A stretch of 64,000 nucleotides of DNA from Jaltomata sinuosa (GCA_003996215.1 QJPP01007253.1:181112-245111); one strand, 5' to 3'; shown: positions 36,269 through 47,995, counted from the first letter of the stretch. Notes: generated by a model not told the origin, from the letters alone. A program made the numbers and translations.

Positions 36269-37150
36269 GGATTGTAGTGTTATTACAGAACGAGTTTGTA
36301 GCTTTATTTTAGGAGATTTTCCAATCTTTATTTGATTATAAAGAGGAATCCCTAAAACAAAACATATAAAAGTTTCAAAATTAAATCCTTTTTGAAATAT
36401 ATATTACAATATTAGTAATATTATATTCTAAAAGAAAAACTACCGTAACCTTTACTTCATAGCTTTTTTTGAAAAAAATTCCAGTCGTCTTTTGGTTATA
36501 ACAGAGGAATTCCTAAACAAATTATATAGGAATTCTTAGAATTATTGGGTATTTGACTCAATCTTCAATCTTCATGCACTTAATAAAATTTTGATGGCTT
36601 TTTTGTATAAAGATGTGATCTAATCATATTGTTCTAATATCTCAATTATCGTATTATTTTATTATAATTTCTATTCTGTTATTATCTGTTATTTTTTTGT
36701 TTAATACAGGTAGTAGATGAATATTCAGTCGAATTTTGAGAAATTTTTATGAAAAGGTTAGATTTAATCGTATTGTTCTGATATTTTGATTATCATATTG
36801 TTTAATGGTAGATAAATGTTCGATCAGACTTTCAGGAGTTTAGGTGTAAATGTTAGGTTTAATCGTATTGTTCTAATATCTCGATTATCGTATTATTTTG
36901 TTGCAGTTTCTGTTCTGTTGCTATCTTTTATTTTTACTACTTAATAAGGGTGGTAGATGAATGTTTGATCGGGCTTTAAAAAAATTTTACGTAAAGATTA
37001 GGTTTAATCGTATTGTTATGATATTTCAATTGTCATATTATTTTATTATAATTTCTATTATGTTACTATCTGTTATTTTTAATTTTATATATTTTATATT
37101 GATTGATGATTTGACATGATGTACATGTGCAACGCACATACACTAAACTA

Positions 37151-37151
<1 letters not shown>

Positions 37152-37216
<65 letters not shown>
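37152..37216. repeat. (TA)n(TG)n microsatellite
   Basis: A TA run of about 36 bp passes into a GT run of about 28 bp directly after the Helitron 3' end. Short open frames over it are artefacts. Confidence 0.95.
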
Positions 37217-37223
<7 letters not shown>

Positions 37224-37506
37224 TATTCTATGTATCTTTCTTTTCTTCTTCTCCTCCTCCTTCTTCTCCTTCTTTTCTCCGTCTTCTTCTCCTTTTTTTT
37301 TAATTACATATCTATCCACAGATACATGCATGTATCAAAAATTTTGACGGTGATGGGATATAAAAATGAAGCTCCCAGTTGTATATGTTCATCTATGTAT
37401 GTATATTTATGTATATCTTTTCTTCTTTATCAGTTGTATTTGATTTATTTGATGAATGTATCAGTGATATTTGATAAAAGATACATGTATTTTTAATATT
37501 AGATAC

Positions 37507-38379
37507 CAGTATTTTAAAAGACAGTTTTGAGGCTCGTTTCGGGGCGAGGCACTGACAAAACGCATTGGGGCTCACGTGTGGGGCTTAAGTCCTGTGAGTC
37601 TTACGCCTTAAATGTCCGAGCGTACGCTCCAAACACGCCTAACGTTCAACACTCGGGGCTCGCCTAATAGTTCTACCCAATTATTTATCAAATGTCTTAG
37701 TCAACATTGTTGATCCTCATAATTCTTCAATAAATGAATGATGCTTAATAGTTTTTTTTCATCTATAAAAATTAAAAAAATTTGAGAAAATTAATTGCTT
37801 ATTTACTATTTGAGAATGTTGTGAGGGTGAATATCACTTAATATTTCTTTTTAAAACATATAGCCAGATTTTACATCTTCACTTGTAATTGGTCTTCATG
37901 TTTTTGGTTCCTATGTCTCAAAATTATCATATTTTATTATTTTATTATTTGAAAGAATATTTTTATTCATGAAGGAGTGATGTTTTAATTATAATACTAA
38001 TAGTTTATTAATTATTTTTTTGGAAGGTAAATTGCATAATATAGTTATATATTCTAAAAAAATATTATTTTTTTATTGTTTGGAGTTAAAATGTTAGAGT
38101 TGATTTGAATTTCGTAATAGCTTTTGTATCATTGCATCATTTCTACTTGCAAAATGATGTTAGAAGTTTTATTTTCTATGAGTTTCTGTAATCATGTTTT
38201 AAATTTTTAAAAATTGTTGATATATTTTTTTAATAATTTTTGAGTTATTATACTATTTTACTATATTATAAATTAAAAATTAAAGATCCATGAGGCTTAT
38301 GCCCCAATGCCCCGGACTTATGCCTCGCCTCGTACTAAGTAAAACGCCTCGCCTTAAGCCCCCGCCTTTTAAAACACTG
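37507..38379. mobile_element. hAT-like nonautonomous element, copy 1
   Basis: The ends are CAGTATTTTAAAAG and CTTTTAAAACACTG, near-perfect inverted repeats. The subterminal regions are GC-rich (GGCTCG, GGGGCGAGGC, GCCTCGCC) while the roughly 600-bp centre is AT-rich. Flanks TTAGATAC and CCAGATAC agree at six of eight bases, consistent with an old 8-bp target duplication, the hAT length. No transposase is encoded. It is 873 bp and inverted relative to copy 2. Confidence 0.82.
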
Positions 38380-38519
38380 CCAGATACATGTATCTGAATA
38401 CACTATATGAAATTGATATTGAATACATCAAATTAATACTCAAACACTAGATGAAATTGATACCAGATACATCAAATTGAGATTCGATACACTGGATGAA
38501 ATTGATATTGAATATGGAT
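38380..38519. repeat. GATACAT-type spacer between two hAT-like elements
   Basis: Short words AGATACAT, GAATACA and ATGAAATTGATA recur. The same word set continues after the second element (39427-39640), so both transposons landed in one low-complexity block. Confidence 0.75.
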
Positions 38520-39418
38520 CAGTGTTTTAAAAGGCGGGGGCGTGAGGCGAGGCGAGGCATGGCGTTTATGTATCATGGGGCGAGACGTAAGTCCCGGGGC
38601 ATGGGGCGTAAGCCCTGTGAATCTTTAATTTTTAATTTATGATATAGTAAAAATAGTATAATAAACACAAAAATATATAAAAAATACATTAATAATTTAA
38701 ATTTTTTAAACATGATTTAAAAAAATCATGAAAAACAAAACCTCTAACATCATTTTACAAGTAGAATAATGCAATGACATAAAAGCTATTATGGAATGCA
38801 ATTCAACTCTAAAATCTTAACTTTCAAACAATAAAAGAATCACAATTTCTTAAAACATATGCCTATCATATTGTGCAATTTACCTCCCAGCTAATAGTAA
38901 TAATTAATTAACTATACTATTATAATTAAAATATCATTTCTTGATGAATAAAAATAAAATAGTTTCAAATAGCAAAACAATAAAATATGATAATTTTGTT
39001 ATATAGGACAAAAACATAAAAATCAATGATAAGTAAAGATGTAAAAATTTGGACATATACTTTAAATAGAAATGCTAAGTCATATCCACCCTAACACCGT
39101 TCTCAAATAGTAAATAAACAATAATATGACTTATTATTTGAGTCACCCTCAATTTTATTACTTTTATAGATGAAAAAAGCTATTAGGCATCATTCATTTA
39201 GTAAAGAATTATGAGGAGAAATTGGACACAATTTGTGTAAAAACTATTAGGTGAGCCCCGAGTGTTGAGCGTTGGGCGTGTTTAGGGCATATAATCGGGC
39301 GCTTGAGGCGTAAGTCTCACGAAACTAAGTTCCACACTTGAGCCTCGGGATGTTTTGCCAGTGCCCCTCCCCGGAGCGAGTCCCAGAGCGGGTTACAAAA
39401 CTGCCTTTTAAAACATTG
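38520..39418. mobile_element. hAT-like nonautonomous element, copy 2
   Basis: It begins CAGTGTTTTAAAAGGCGG and ends GCCTTTTAAAACATTG. A perfect 8-bp duplication ATATGGAT flanks it (38512-38519 and 39419-39426), which supports the hAT assignment strongly. Its interior corresponds to copy 1 read on the other strand, with GAGGCGAGGCGAGGC at the left and CCCCTCCCCGGAGCGAG at the right. It is 899 bp with no coding capacity. Confidence 0.88.
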
Positions 39419-39426
39419 ATATGGAT

Positions 39427-39640
39427 ACATTGGATACAAACAGATACATGAAATTGTGAAACACAAATACAAAGAGCCATTGTGAATCACAAATATTTGA
39501 TGAATGTATCCGTGCATATTTGAAACCAGATACATATCTTTGATATCAAATACATGTATTTGGATACATTGTATATAATTGATACTAAATATATAAAATT
39601 GATACTAGATACATCAAATTGATACTGAATACACTAGATG
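39427..39640. repeat. GATACAT-type low-complexity block
   Basis: GATACATTGGATACA, AATTGATACTAGATACATC and similar words repeat with loose periodicity. Confidence 0.75.
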
Positions 39641-39933
39641 CAATTTTTAATAAAGATTAAATTTTAAATTTATTATTTTAAAGAGTAATAAAATGAAATT
39701 AATCAAGTTACATAAATAAGATACATGTTTTCGTTAATTCCTTAATTTCTGCCTAATTATAAGTGATTCAGTTACAATTTTTTTTTAAAGTTTCAAAAAT
39801 AAATCAAATCTAGAATTCACGTATCTAAAATATATGATTAATTTCAAACGTTTTGTAATTTTTGAAATTGTTGACACGCCCTATAATTAGCTGGCAAAGT
39901 CCTGTCATTTATGTAAGTTGCTCAAAATAAAAA

Positions 39934-40661
39934 GAGTTTAAGTTTTGTGCATCATCGGTGTATCATTTTTCTACACTATCAGGTAACATTTACCTACTAT
40001 AGCAGGTTGTCAATTATTTCTTAATTTATTTTTCTTTAAAAACTAAAATATAATGCTACTTCTTTCTTTTTTACTCTCTCTCATCCCTTAAAAAGGCCTT
40101 CTTTCTCGTCTCTCAAATTACGATAAGTTAATCAACCACCTATTTTCTCTCTTCTGTTTCTTCTACACTTCTACTCCATCTGTATTTGTTCATCTATAAT
40201 TATTTTTTAGTATCCAATTTCCAGCAAAGATGTAAAAGAATCATATGAAATTATCAATGTTATTTTAAGTTAGTCTTTTTTCTCCATATTCTCTTCTTTT
40301 TTTGCTTGGATCTCTATGTTCTCTAATTAACCTGTGTTAGTAACATGTTCTTACCGATTAATTGCTATCTCTTAATTATCATTAATGAATTATGTTTTCG
40401 ATGAGCCAAAATCTTCACATCAGTGATTTTGATATGATGTTAAGAACAGAACAAGAAAAAGATCAAAAATAGTAAATAACTTTGGAAAGGAAATAATTCA
40501 CGAGAATTAAGCAAAAATAATTTAATTAGAGTATAATAAAGATTCAACTTGCCTTAATTAATTGTAATATTGCTTAAGAAAATTAATGTAGTTACTTACC
40601 TTCAAAATTACCTGATAGTGTAAAATATTTTGTACACTGATAGTGCACAAAACTTAAACTC
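39934..40661. mobile_element. Mutator-like MITE, 728 bp
   Basis: The ends GAGTTTAAGTTTTGTGCA and TGCACAAAACTTAAACTC are exact inverted repeats. A weaker match follows (ACACTATCAGGTAA against TTACCTGATAGTGT). The nine bases AAATAAAAA flank both sides (39925-39933 and 40662-40670). A 9-bp duplication is typical of Mutator-like elements. The interior is AT-rich with no transposase. Confidence 0.88.
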
Positions 40662-40679
40662 AAATAAAAATAGGTGGTT

Positions 40680-41070
40680 CATTCCAAAATTTATGTGAGG
40701 CCCACCGCCCATGTACTCTCATAATTGGCTAGATTGTGTATTACAGTGTTTTCCTCACGGTAAATGTGAACTATGGGGGGTGGTCCATTGTTGCGATATC
40801 ATTCAATAAATTAAAGTAAAATTTATTGTTAGACTGTGTAAATAAAAGTTTGATAAGTAGTTGTGAGTCTGTCTCCACAATTAGTGAATGCCAATTCGAA
40901 ATCCTTTTGAGTAAGGCTAACATTTTAGCATGTATTGGAGAATTAATGCGGCTAGCATATTGGTCTGTATACGTTTCGTTCTCTCCCTTCAAATAATTTG
41001 TTGCAAAGAATGTCCAGCTGCATTCGTCAGAATGATCTTACCTATCTATGATAGAGCTTTCATATGAGAG
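40680..41070 (-). pseudogene. RNase H-like fragment (LINE or host-derived)
   Basis: Minus-strand reading gives ATNYLKGENETYTDQYA, then INSPIHAKMLALLKRISNWH, LIVETDSQLLIKLL and an end resembling YREENTVIHNLAN. This is the plant RVT_3/RNase H layout, with the conserved Glu/Asp (AK.LALL, ETDS) visible. The His-Ala-Glu motif reads HAK, losing the catalytic Glu. Stops occur after the 73-codon frame. It is most likely the tail of a LINE; no RT is adjacent. Confidence 0.7.
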
Positions 41071-41127
41071 CATTAAAGGTATGTTGGCATATCTTGAGCA
41101 TCCCATTCTAACTTTCAAGTTAACTAA

Positions 41128-41757
41128 GGGCCCGTTTGGACATGATTTGGAATCAAGTTGATTTGAAATTTAAATTTTATTTGGACATGCAATTAGATTT
41201 TTCAAGTTGTATTTTTCTTATAAACATGAAAATTTCATAATTTGTGAAAACTATCAAAAACTTCGTCGAAGTGAGCAATCATAGTTATAAAAAACGCATA
41301 ATATCCTAAGAAACCTAATTAATATATAAATCGCTTATCTCCATGTTCTTTTTATAAATAAATATTTGCATTACATGTTATTACAAACTTTCAAATACAT
41401 ATAACTTTACAAAGATTCACTAGTCCAATAAATCAACAATAGTATTAACTAGTTATACTTTGATAAAATCCTCCCACTCGGTACAAACAAGCTCTTCACG
41501 TCGAGCATGAATCTTTTTTGCAAAATTTAAAATTATGAATCTATTTTGTAAAATATAAACTTATGAATCAAGTTTTATATTTAAAAAAAATTGAAATCAT
41601 AATTTGGAATTTCAAATCCTACTTTTTGGAGAATTTAAAATTTAAAATTATAATTTGAAGTTGAAAGTTGAAATTTGCAAATTTCATTAAAAAAAAATGC
41701 TGATTTATAATTAAAATATGAAATCAGGCTTCCAAATCAATCCTAAGGCCAAATGCC
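41128..41757. mobile_element. Probable hAT-type MITE with GGGCCCGTTTGGACATG end
   Basis: The left end GGGCCCGTTTGGACATGATT matches a common class of plant MITE termini. The right end AATCAATCCTAAGGCCAAAT is only a partial inverted match (shared GATTTGG and TTTGG). The interior carries AAATTTAAATT-type inverted sequence. No convincing target duplication could be fixed, so the boundaries are approximate. Confidence 0.5.
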
Positions 41758-42850
41758 TATACTAATTGTCCTGATTATTCTATTTGAATTCTCCTATACC
41801 TACGTAGTATTAAGTAATTAGAGAGGTGCCATAATAATAAATAAAGGAAGCATAATGGCCCCATTTTGCTGCCCTCCAGGGTGTGGTAATGTCCTTCTTC
41901 ACTTTATTTCATCATGTAAAAAGCTAAGGCAAAACTTCCACCATACCAAAAAGTGAGATTTATAACTCAATCCTACTAGCTTCCAACAATAGTCCATAAT
42001 GGTTGTCATAATAGTCTCAGCTACTAAGGCCAACAATTAAAAATTAGCAAAGTTCCATAGTACGTGCATTAGTTTTAATTGACTGTAGCCCATGCTATCG
42101 ACAATATCAAGCACAAGAAATATTCATGGTCATACTAACTCATAACTGAATGTGAAAAAATCAAGCCAACTATATATCAATTTAGAGACGGATTCAACAT
42201 TTGAAGTTTACAAGTTTTCACAACGACCTCAAATTAATATTACAATATTAATAACTCGGTTCACAATCAAATATTTATAGATTGCAAAAGTTAATGGATT
42301 CACATTAACCCGTAAGCCGACTTTTAGATCTGCCTAGTATATCATCATTTTTTTTGTACCACCCTTATAAATTAACATTTACCCCATTATCAAGAAAAAG
42401 ACGTCGTAGACACGTTGATGTTAATAGATGAATGCTAATTTCCTTTTTTGTTCATTTTTTTCACAAAAGAAAATATTATGTATAATTTGGCAGTACATAG
42501 TTGGACCTTTTCCTAAGATAAGAAAGATCCAGTGAAGTCCTCCAAATATAAAACCTTGAGATAGAAAAAGAGAGGGTGATCATATTTCATTAACTTGCAA
42601 AAGCTTCCCAGGTGACACGAGCAACGTAACCTGTTTTCAATTTCTTTAAAAGTTTCACCCTCCTCCTTTCTATCCCACTACCTATATTTCTTTTTATTCC
42701 TGTGAAAGTGATGCTTAACTATTCCCTGCCAACTTTTACCAAAGTCGTACAAATGCATACACAAAAGTGGTGTACCCTTCTAACTAATTAGTGTATGCTA
42801 AGCATTTATGGCGACGGGAGCTTGTGGTTTTCGCATTACACATTGGGTGC
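41758..42850. other. Spacer, no gene recognised
   Basis: Moderately AT-rich sequence without transposon ends, coding frames or RNA gene features that I can recognise. Confidence 0.4.
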
Positions 42851-42851
42851 A

Positions 42852-43037
42852 ATAATGGAGTCATGATTTTCACCAAAGAGTTTAAAATATGAAAAGTAAA
42901 CACACGAAAAAGTTAAAGAGGGTTCAACATCTATGACATATATACATAAAAATAGTTTAAATCATGTATAAACAATATAATTTTCGGTCAAAGGGGATTC
43001 GGATGAACCCTATTGGCCCTACCTGGCTCCGCTCTAA
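42852..43037. mobile_element. GGCTCCGC-ended foldback MITE, copy 1
   Basis: The sequence ATATGAAAAGTAAACACACGA, GGGTTCAACATCTATGACATATATACATA and CCTACCTGGCTCCGCTC corresponds segment by segment to 59027-59199. There the left end AGTGGCGGAGCC is preserved. In this copy the left end is eroded. It is a noncoding family common in Solanaceae as far as I recall. Confidence 0.65.
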
Positions 43038-43039
43038 TT

Positions 43040-43195
43040 GAGTGTGTGAATAAAGTTTCACATTATTAGTTGAAAAGATCTGAAAGCTAAATAAAAGTAG
43101 GAATACTCTTAATGGTGAGACTGTTTGAAAAATAATGTGTGGGCTTAGTCCAAATGGACAAGATGTCACCATGTTAAAAATATATTAAGACTAGC
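43040..43195. repeat. Dispersed repeat, partner of 44375-44525
   Basis: GTTGAAAAGATCTGAAAG, TAGGAATACTCTTAATGGTGAGAC, GGGCTTAGTCCAAATGGACAA and CACCATGTTAAAAATAT recur with changes at 44375-44525. The two copies bracket the CCGGTACC-rich hAT element and are in direct orientation. Confidence 0.65.
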
Positions 43196-43252
43196 TTAAC
43201 CCATCAATTGGTATTGAAGCCAATGATTTGACGATAAGAGTATGGAAATGAC

Positions 43253-44075
43253 TAAGGCTGCTCACTGGATCGGAATGAGATGACCGGACCGGAATAGACC
43301 GGTATCGGATCGGACCGGTATAACTAGTACCGGAATGGTGACCGGTACCGGAATGGACCGGATCGGTACCACCGGTATGAAAACCGGATCCCATCCCATT
43401 TCGGTATAAATCGGTATGGACCAGTACCGAACCGGAATCGGACTGAAATGGGCCGGATCGGGTTACCGGAATGGAAATTTTTTTTAATTTTTTTTTTTTA
43501 AAAACTTAAAGTTTGAATTACATTTCGAATTTCAAACTTAATATTCAAGTGATAACTTATAGCTTAAAAGTTTTTATAACTTAAAAGTTGTTTAAGTTTT
43601 GAAATTTTATAACTTATATAAATTATATTTGAAGTTTATTAGTTTGTAAATTTTTTATTTTTTTAGTTTTTCAATTTAAAAACTATGAGATGAGTTAAAA
43701 CTTATAAGTTTTAAGTTTATATATATTTTTAGTTTATTAGTTTGTTTGAAGTCTACTAGTTTATGTTTTTAAAAATTATTAATAAAAGTATAAAACTATA
43801 AAAGTATAAAACAGTGATAAAAAAGATAGGCAATGAATAAAAGTATAAAACAATGATAAAAATTAAAAAAAATTAATTTTTTTTTTGACCGGACGACTGG
43901 ACCGGAACCGAAATGCTACCGGTATGAACCGGTACCAGTTTCCCGACACGAAACAGGTATACCATTCCGAACCGGTACCCGGTAGAATCCATACCATTCT
44001 GGTACCGGAAACGGACCGGAATCGGAACCGGTACCAGAATGGTACCGGTTGAAACCGATCCAGCGGCCAGCCTTA
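43253..44075. mobile_element. hAT-like element with CCGGTACCGG subterminal repeats
   Basis: The ends TAAGGCTG and CAGCCTTA are inverted repeats, continuing imperfectly through a CTGGATCGG-like stretch. A perfect 8-bp duplication GAAATGAC lies at 43245-43252 and 44076-44083. Both subterminal zones of about 200 bp are packed with ACCGGTACCGGAATGG-like words in both orientations. The 400-bp centre is AT-rich. The clustered words could be transposase-binding repeats, as known for other hAT elements. Gly/Thr/Val-rich open frames across the zones are artefacts. Confidence 0.9.
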
Positions 44076-44083
44076 GAAATGAC

Positions 44084-44989
44084 AAAGTGATGATGTGGGG
44101 ATGGGTTTTCTCTCTTTACTGTCAAAGATAGCTTAGAGACGCACACGCAGAGGAAAAAGCTAGTTTTGGTGTGGGCTTCGGTGGACATAAATGGTCGGCC
44201 GTGTGGGTGGCACAAGATGAATCTCGAAAATAATTGTCTCATTGATCATGGTAATTATGGTCATGTGGAATTTAGTTCAAGGAGGAGACTCGTGGGTCAT
44301 GGTATGGGCCACGTGATACATAATTGGGGTGGGGTGGGGGTGGGGGGTTTATTGGGTGTACAAACAAAGATCTATATTAATAGTTGAAAAGATTGAGAAG
44401 ATACATATAACATAGGAATACTGTTAATGGGGTGAGACCTTTCGAGAAAAATCTTATTGGCTTGATCTAATGCACACAATATCATACCTTATTAAGAGTA
44501 TCTTTGATCTAAATTAGCCAAACATGCATACATAATTTCAAGTAAAAAATAGCCTGAATGTACGGTTTTGGACCGCCTGTTAATAAGTATTCATCATTAA
44601 TTTGAAATATAATGAATAAATAGCCTCAATGTGTAAAGAGTTTGAAAAATTCCTGGAGTTTTTATTTGGATGGATGTAAAACCCAAAAATGAAGTGCACA
44701 AAATAATTCAAGAGACCCCTATAAATTGATAAATTTATATATATATAGACATATATATATGGAGTTGGACATCATGCAAATATGGGGACACCACCAAGTT
44801 CAACAAATTCAAATGGTGTAGCAGATTATATATATATATATGTGTGTGTCTTATCAGTGCACGTTGCAAACTTGCAATGAATACTGTCTTTCCTACTGTG
44901 AAGCTTACTAGTAGCTGACCTCATATGTGAGGGACTGTGGAAAGAGTACTGAAACCAATTCTTAAGTACTGGAGGCAAGTTTTTTGGAT
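44084..44989. other. Spacer with second copy of a dispersed repeat
   Basis: Positions 44375-44525 repeat 43040-43195. A G-rich stretch (GGGGTGGGGTGGGGGTGGGG at about 44328-44348) and short TATATA runs near 44737 and 44830 are present. No gene is recognised. Confidence 0.5.
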
Positions 44990-45360
44990 CAAACCTCCAA
45001 TAGGCTGGATTAAAGCTAACACAACTTAAATATGGTAGTTTTAACTCAAGACAGTGGTTAAATTGGCATTGGAGGTGTGATCAGAAATGAAATTGAAGAC
45101 CTCATAATGACTTTCCCAATATCAACTCACTGTGATAGCAACAATTAAGTAGAAGCTAAAGCTGCACTATATGATAGTACTAGTGGTGTGTTTAGAATGG
45201 CTTTAGGAAATTTAACTTGGAATAACTCGACTCTGATCTCTTAGTTGCTAACATGATTTAAAAACAAAGATATTGACATCCTCAAGCTTATGTTTTGAAA
45301 GATGCAGAAGTGGAAGTTATGCATTGTTATAGGGAAGTAATCAAGTAATGGACTTTATGA
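44990..45360 (+). pseudogene. RNase H-like (RVT_3) fragment
   Basis: In plus frame the sequence reads KPPIGWIKANTT, then IGIGGVIRNEIEDLIMTFP, then VEAKAALYDS and NSTLIS after stops. This corresponds to the start of the plant RVT_3 domain, where the family has KLNTDG, GGIIRN and AEA.A. The first catalytic Asp (NTDG) is lost. In-frame stops at several points show decay. It probably derives from a LINE distinct from the one at 40680-41070. Confidence 0.65.
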
Positions 45361-46559
45361 CTAAAATGACATCTACTTTCGAAACAGGTGAAGAGACTAT
45401 TCCAATTTGACAAAACGCAATTTCTTAATATTAAGAGAAGATATAACAAATCTAATTTTTTTATTAGTTGATTTTTTGTTTCTCTTTTGTTATGAAAGAC
45501 TTTTGCTCAATTGTACATTCTCATTAGCTTTTTGGGTATTAAGTTGTACATATCTAGCCTTCTTTGTTGGTCGGAGGTTTGATCAATACGTCCCTCCTCT
45601 TATTGTATTTCAATTAGAGAAATGGACAATGACGAGGTCCTCTACACCCAAATTCTGAAATAACTACATGTTAAATTTGTGGATTTAGATAAGAATGAAA
45701 GGCTGGGCGCAGAAAAGTAAAATTTACAGTACTAATTTATACTCTTATCATATGGTAATGTATGTTCTTACAATTGACTAAAAGTAATACTTATTCAATT
45801 TTTTTCAACGAGTGAAAACAATCATATCATGAAAATCTTATAAAATGGCTGCATTGACTTTGGACAAAACAATGGTTAGAGAAAATAGAAAATATACCTT
45901 AGTTTTAATTTATTGGTCTTAGTTTTTTTTTTAATACAATTTCAAAAAGAATACTTTTTTTTAATAATTCTTTAATTTTAATTTTTCACGTGGTATGTTT
46001 AAGATCATAAGATTGATAGACATTTTAGTATATTTCACATCTTTAACTAGCATTTGACCATAAATTTTGGGAGTAATTTTTAAAAAAATTATCTTCAAAT
46101 ATCTGTTTGGCCATGAAATTTGATCAACTTTTTTTCAAGTTCTCAGAACAGACTCAGACTAGTTTTTGGATTTCTGAACCTTCCACCCACAAAATTTCAA
46201 AAAAAAAATCAAGTAAAATACATGTCTAATCACAACTTCAAAAATTTAAATTTTCAAGTTTCAACTATAGAGAAAAAATTCAACTTTTTCCCTATGGTTG
46301 TTACTGATCGAATATAAAAACTCAAATCTTAATTTTACCTGTAGTTCGTAGGCAAAAACTGAAACAACCACAAAACAAATTTAAACAAAGAAAGAAAGAA
46401 ACAAAAGAGAGCCAACGTCAAGAACATGAGTAACGTAAAACAATGAGCCGAAAAGAATTACGTGGCTTAAATTCATAGCAAGGGAGAAAAAAAAGAAGAA
46501 GAAGAAAAGTGCATGGAATATTAAATAAGCATCAATCACATACACAGAAGAATCACTTG
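45361..46559. other. Spacer downstream of the trihelix gene
   Basis: No gene is recognised. A stretch at about 46100-46300 with TGTTTGGCCATGAAATTTG and TTCAAGTTTCAACT resembles the GTTTGGCCA-type plant MITEs but lacks clear ends. The last 180 bp should contain the 3' UTR of the minus-strand gene; no strong AATAAA signal stood out. Confidence 0.4.
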
Positions 46560-47995
46560 TCAATACCCTCCAGCGGCGGCTGCAGACATGGAAGACTGCA
46601 ACTGTAACAAATGGCGATAGCAGTCAGCCGCCGTCGGTCTTTGCTCCGGGTTATGGTCCAAACACCTATTCTGCAATTCCCTCAGCAATTTCGGCACCCC
46701 TACTAATCCACAGCTCTTCACTAATTGACCTATTCCCCATACATCCACTTTCACTCCGTGATAATTCCTTCCCATCTCCGGCGGATGCCTTCCGCTTGCT
46801 GTCGCCGCTCCTCCGTGAGGATACAGCTGTGGCGCAGTCACCGCCTCGTCGAAACCCGTAATGAACCATTCGTTCTCCCTGTCGCTTCTCCTCATGACCT
46901 TATCCCATCCCAAATCCCTGTGCATAAATGAAAGATCATGTAATGCAACTAGTGCTTTTGTGACTTGTTTCAATGCTTCTATTAGTTGATCGCAATTTGC
47001 TGGCTTGTATTTGCAGCCTCTAGGCTTGAAAACCAATGCTAGATCTTTTTCCGATGCCCTAACAACAAATTCCGCGTGTGGGATTCGATGATCGAGAAAA
47101 TCGTATATTTCTTTGACTGCCAACCATTTTCTTCTACTAGAAAAATATCTCACCACTGTATTCGGAGTCATCTCAACAAAATTTCCGTTGCCTACATCTG
47201 TTCGCTCAAAATCAGTGTACGGAAGATGTTTAAAATTGCTCCCGTTGCTGCTCATGTAGTGGAAGCATCGGTCCGCTAATAATGGTAATAATCCGGCAAT
47301 TCTCCAGCATGGAACTAAAGCTTTTAGTCTCTCTACTGGCGTAGAGAGATCTACCGTGTAAAGATCCGTTCGGATGATACGGTCCTGTGATCGACTTAAG
47401 GCACAGAAAGTAACAATAAATCCAACGGCATAGTAACCTAACACGTAAGGAAGGTCCATATAAGTCCAAAGGAATTTCTCTACGATAGAAGAAGACGGAT
47501 CTGGTTGACCTTCTCTTAACTGATCAGTTTCCTCTCCTCTCCACAAGCAAAAATTCCTCAAGAAAGCTGTAACATTGGGCCATTGATCTTGCACGGTTTC
47601 TGCGAGAGACGACGAAGATTTCCGTACGAATACCATTTCGATGGAACAAAACTTGGATATGATCCTATTGATGCAATCATCCCAAAGGCCAATGTAAGAG
47701 TCCCTATCGTTTGCGGTTGCAGCAGTGAGGCTAGGGTTTGAGCGCATAATAGAGGTCAAGACATCGTAAGTGATGCCTCTACAGTCTAATAGCTCAGTTG
47801 AGGTTGTGAAAAATAGTTCTTTCCCTTGAGGCAAGTCTTTGAAGACGTCTCGACGGAGCGGGAAACGGAGCTCCTCCGGTGGTGGCTGTTGCAAATGCCA
47901 CGAGAGTTCAAACAAGCTTGGAAGTGTAGGTGGAGGAGATCTAAGACACCCAACGTAGTACTCAGTCGGATCTTGAAATTCCCAAGGAGTAGTTG
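46560..47995 (-). CDS. Exon 3: conserved middle region and pseudokinase domain
   Basis: The acceptor ACTTGACAG/CA again completes a GCA codon. The open frame of 477 codons has no ATG at its beginning: the codon that opens it is TTG, and the first internal ATG (MRSNPSL) would delete a conserved-looking 85-residue part. It is therefore best read as the last exon of the upstream trihelix gene. It ends AAAAGGY-stop. Key kinase features are HRD present, catalytic Asn replaced by Lys, and DFG replaced by GFD. Confidence 0.85.

Larger units (their letters stand above)
34470..37151 (+). mobile_element. Nonautonomous Helitron with 884-bp tandem duplication
   Basis: The 5' end TCTTCTATACTATATTAAAAG follows an A in a microsatellite; some alignments would start it three bases later at TCTATAC. 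The 3' end has the hairpin GTGCAACGCAC with an outer TGTACATG-type context (about 37121-37138), then ACTAAACTAG ending at 37151, followed by T. 5' TC, 3' hairpin plus CTAG and insertion between A and T are Helitron traits. No Rep-helicase is present. Most of the interior is two almost identical copies of one 884-bp segment. Confidence 0.82.

Noticed and set aside
37143..37496. Two opposing small open frames
   Set aside because: They are translations of the TA/TG microsatellite and the adjoining CTT-rich stretch.
43191..44242. Gly/Thr/Val-rich secreted-like proteins
   Set aside because: They are translations of the CCGGTACCGG subterminal repeats of a hAT element that has clear ends and a target duplication.
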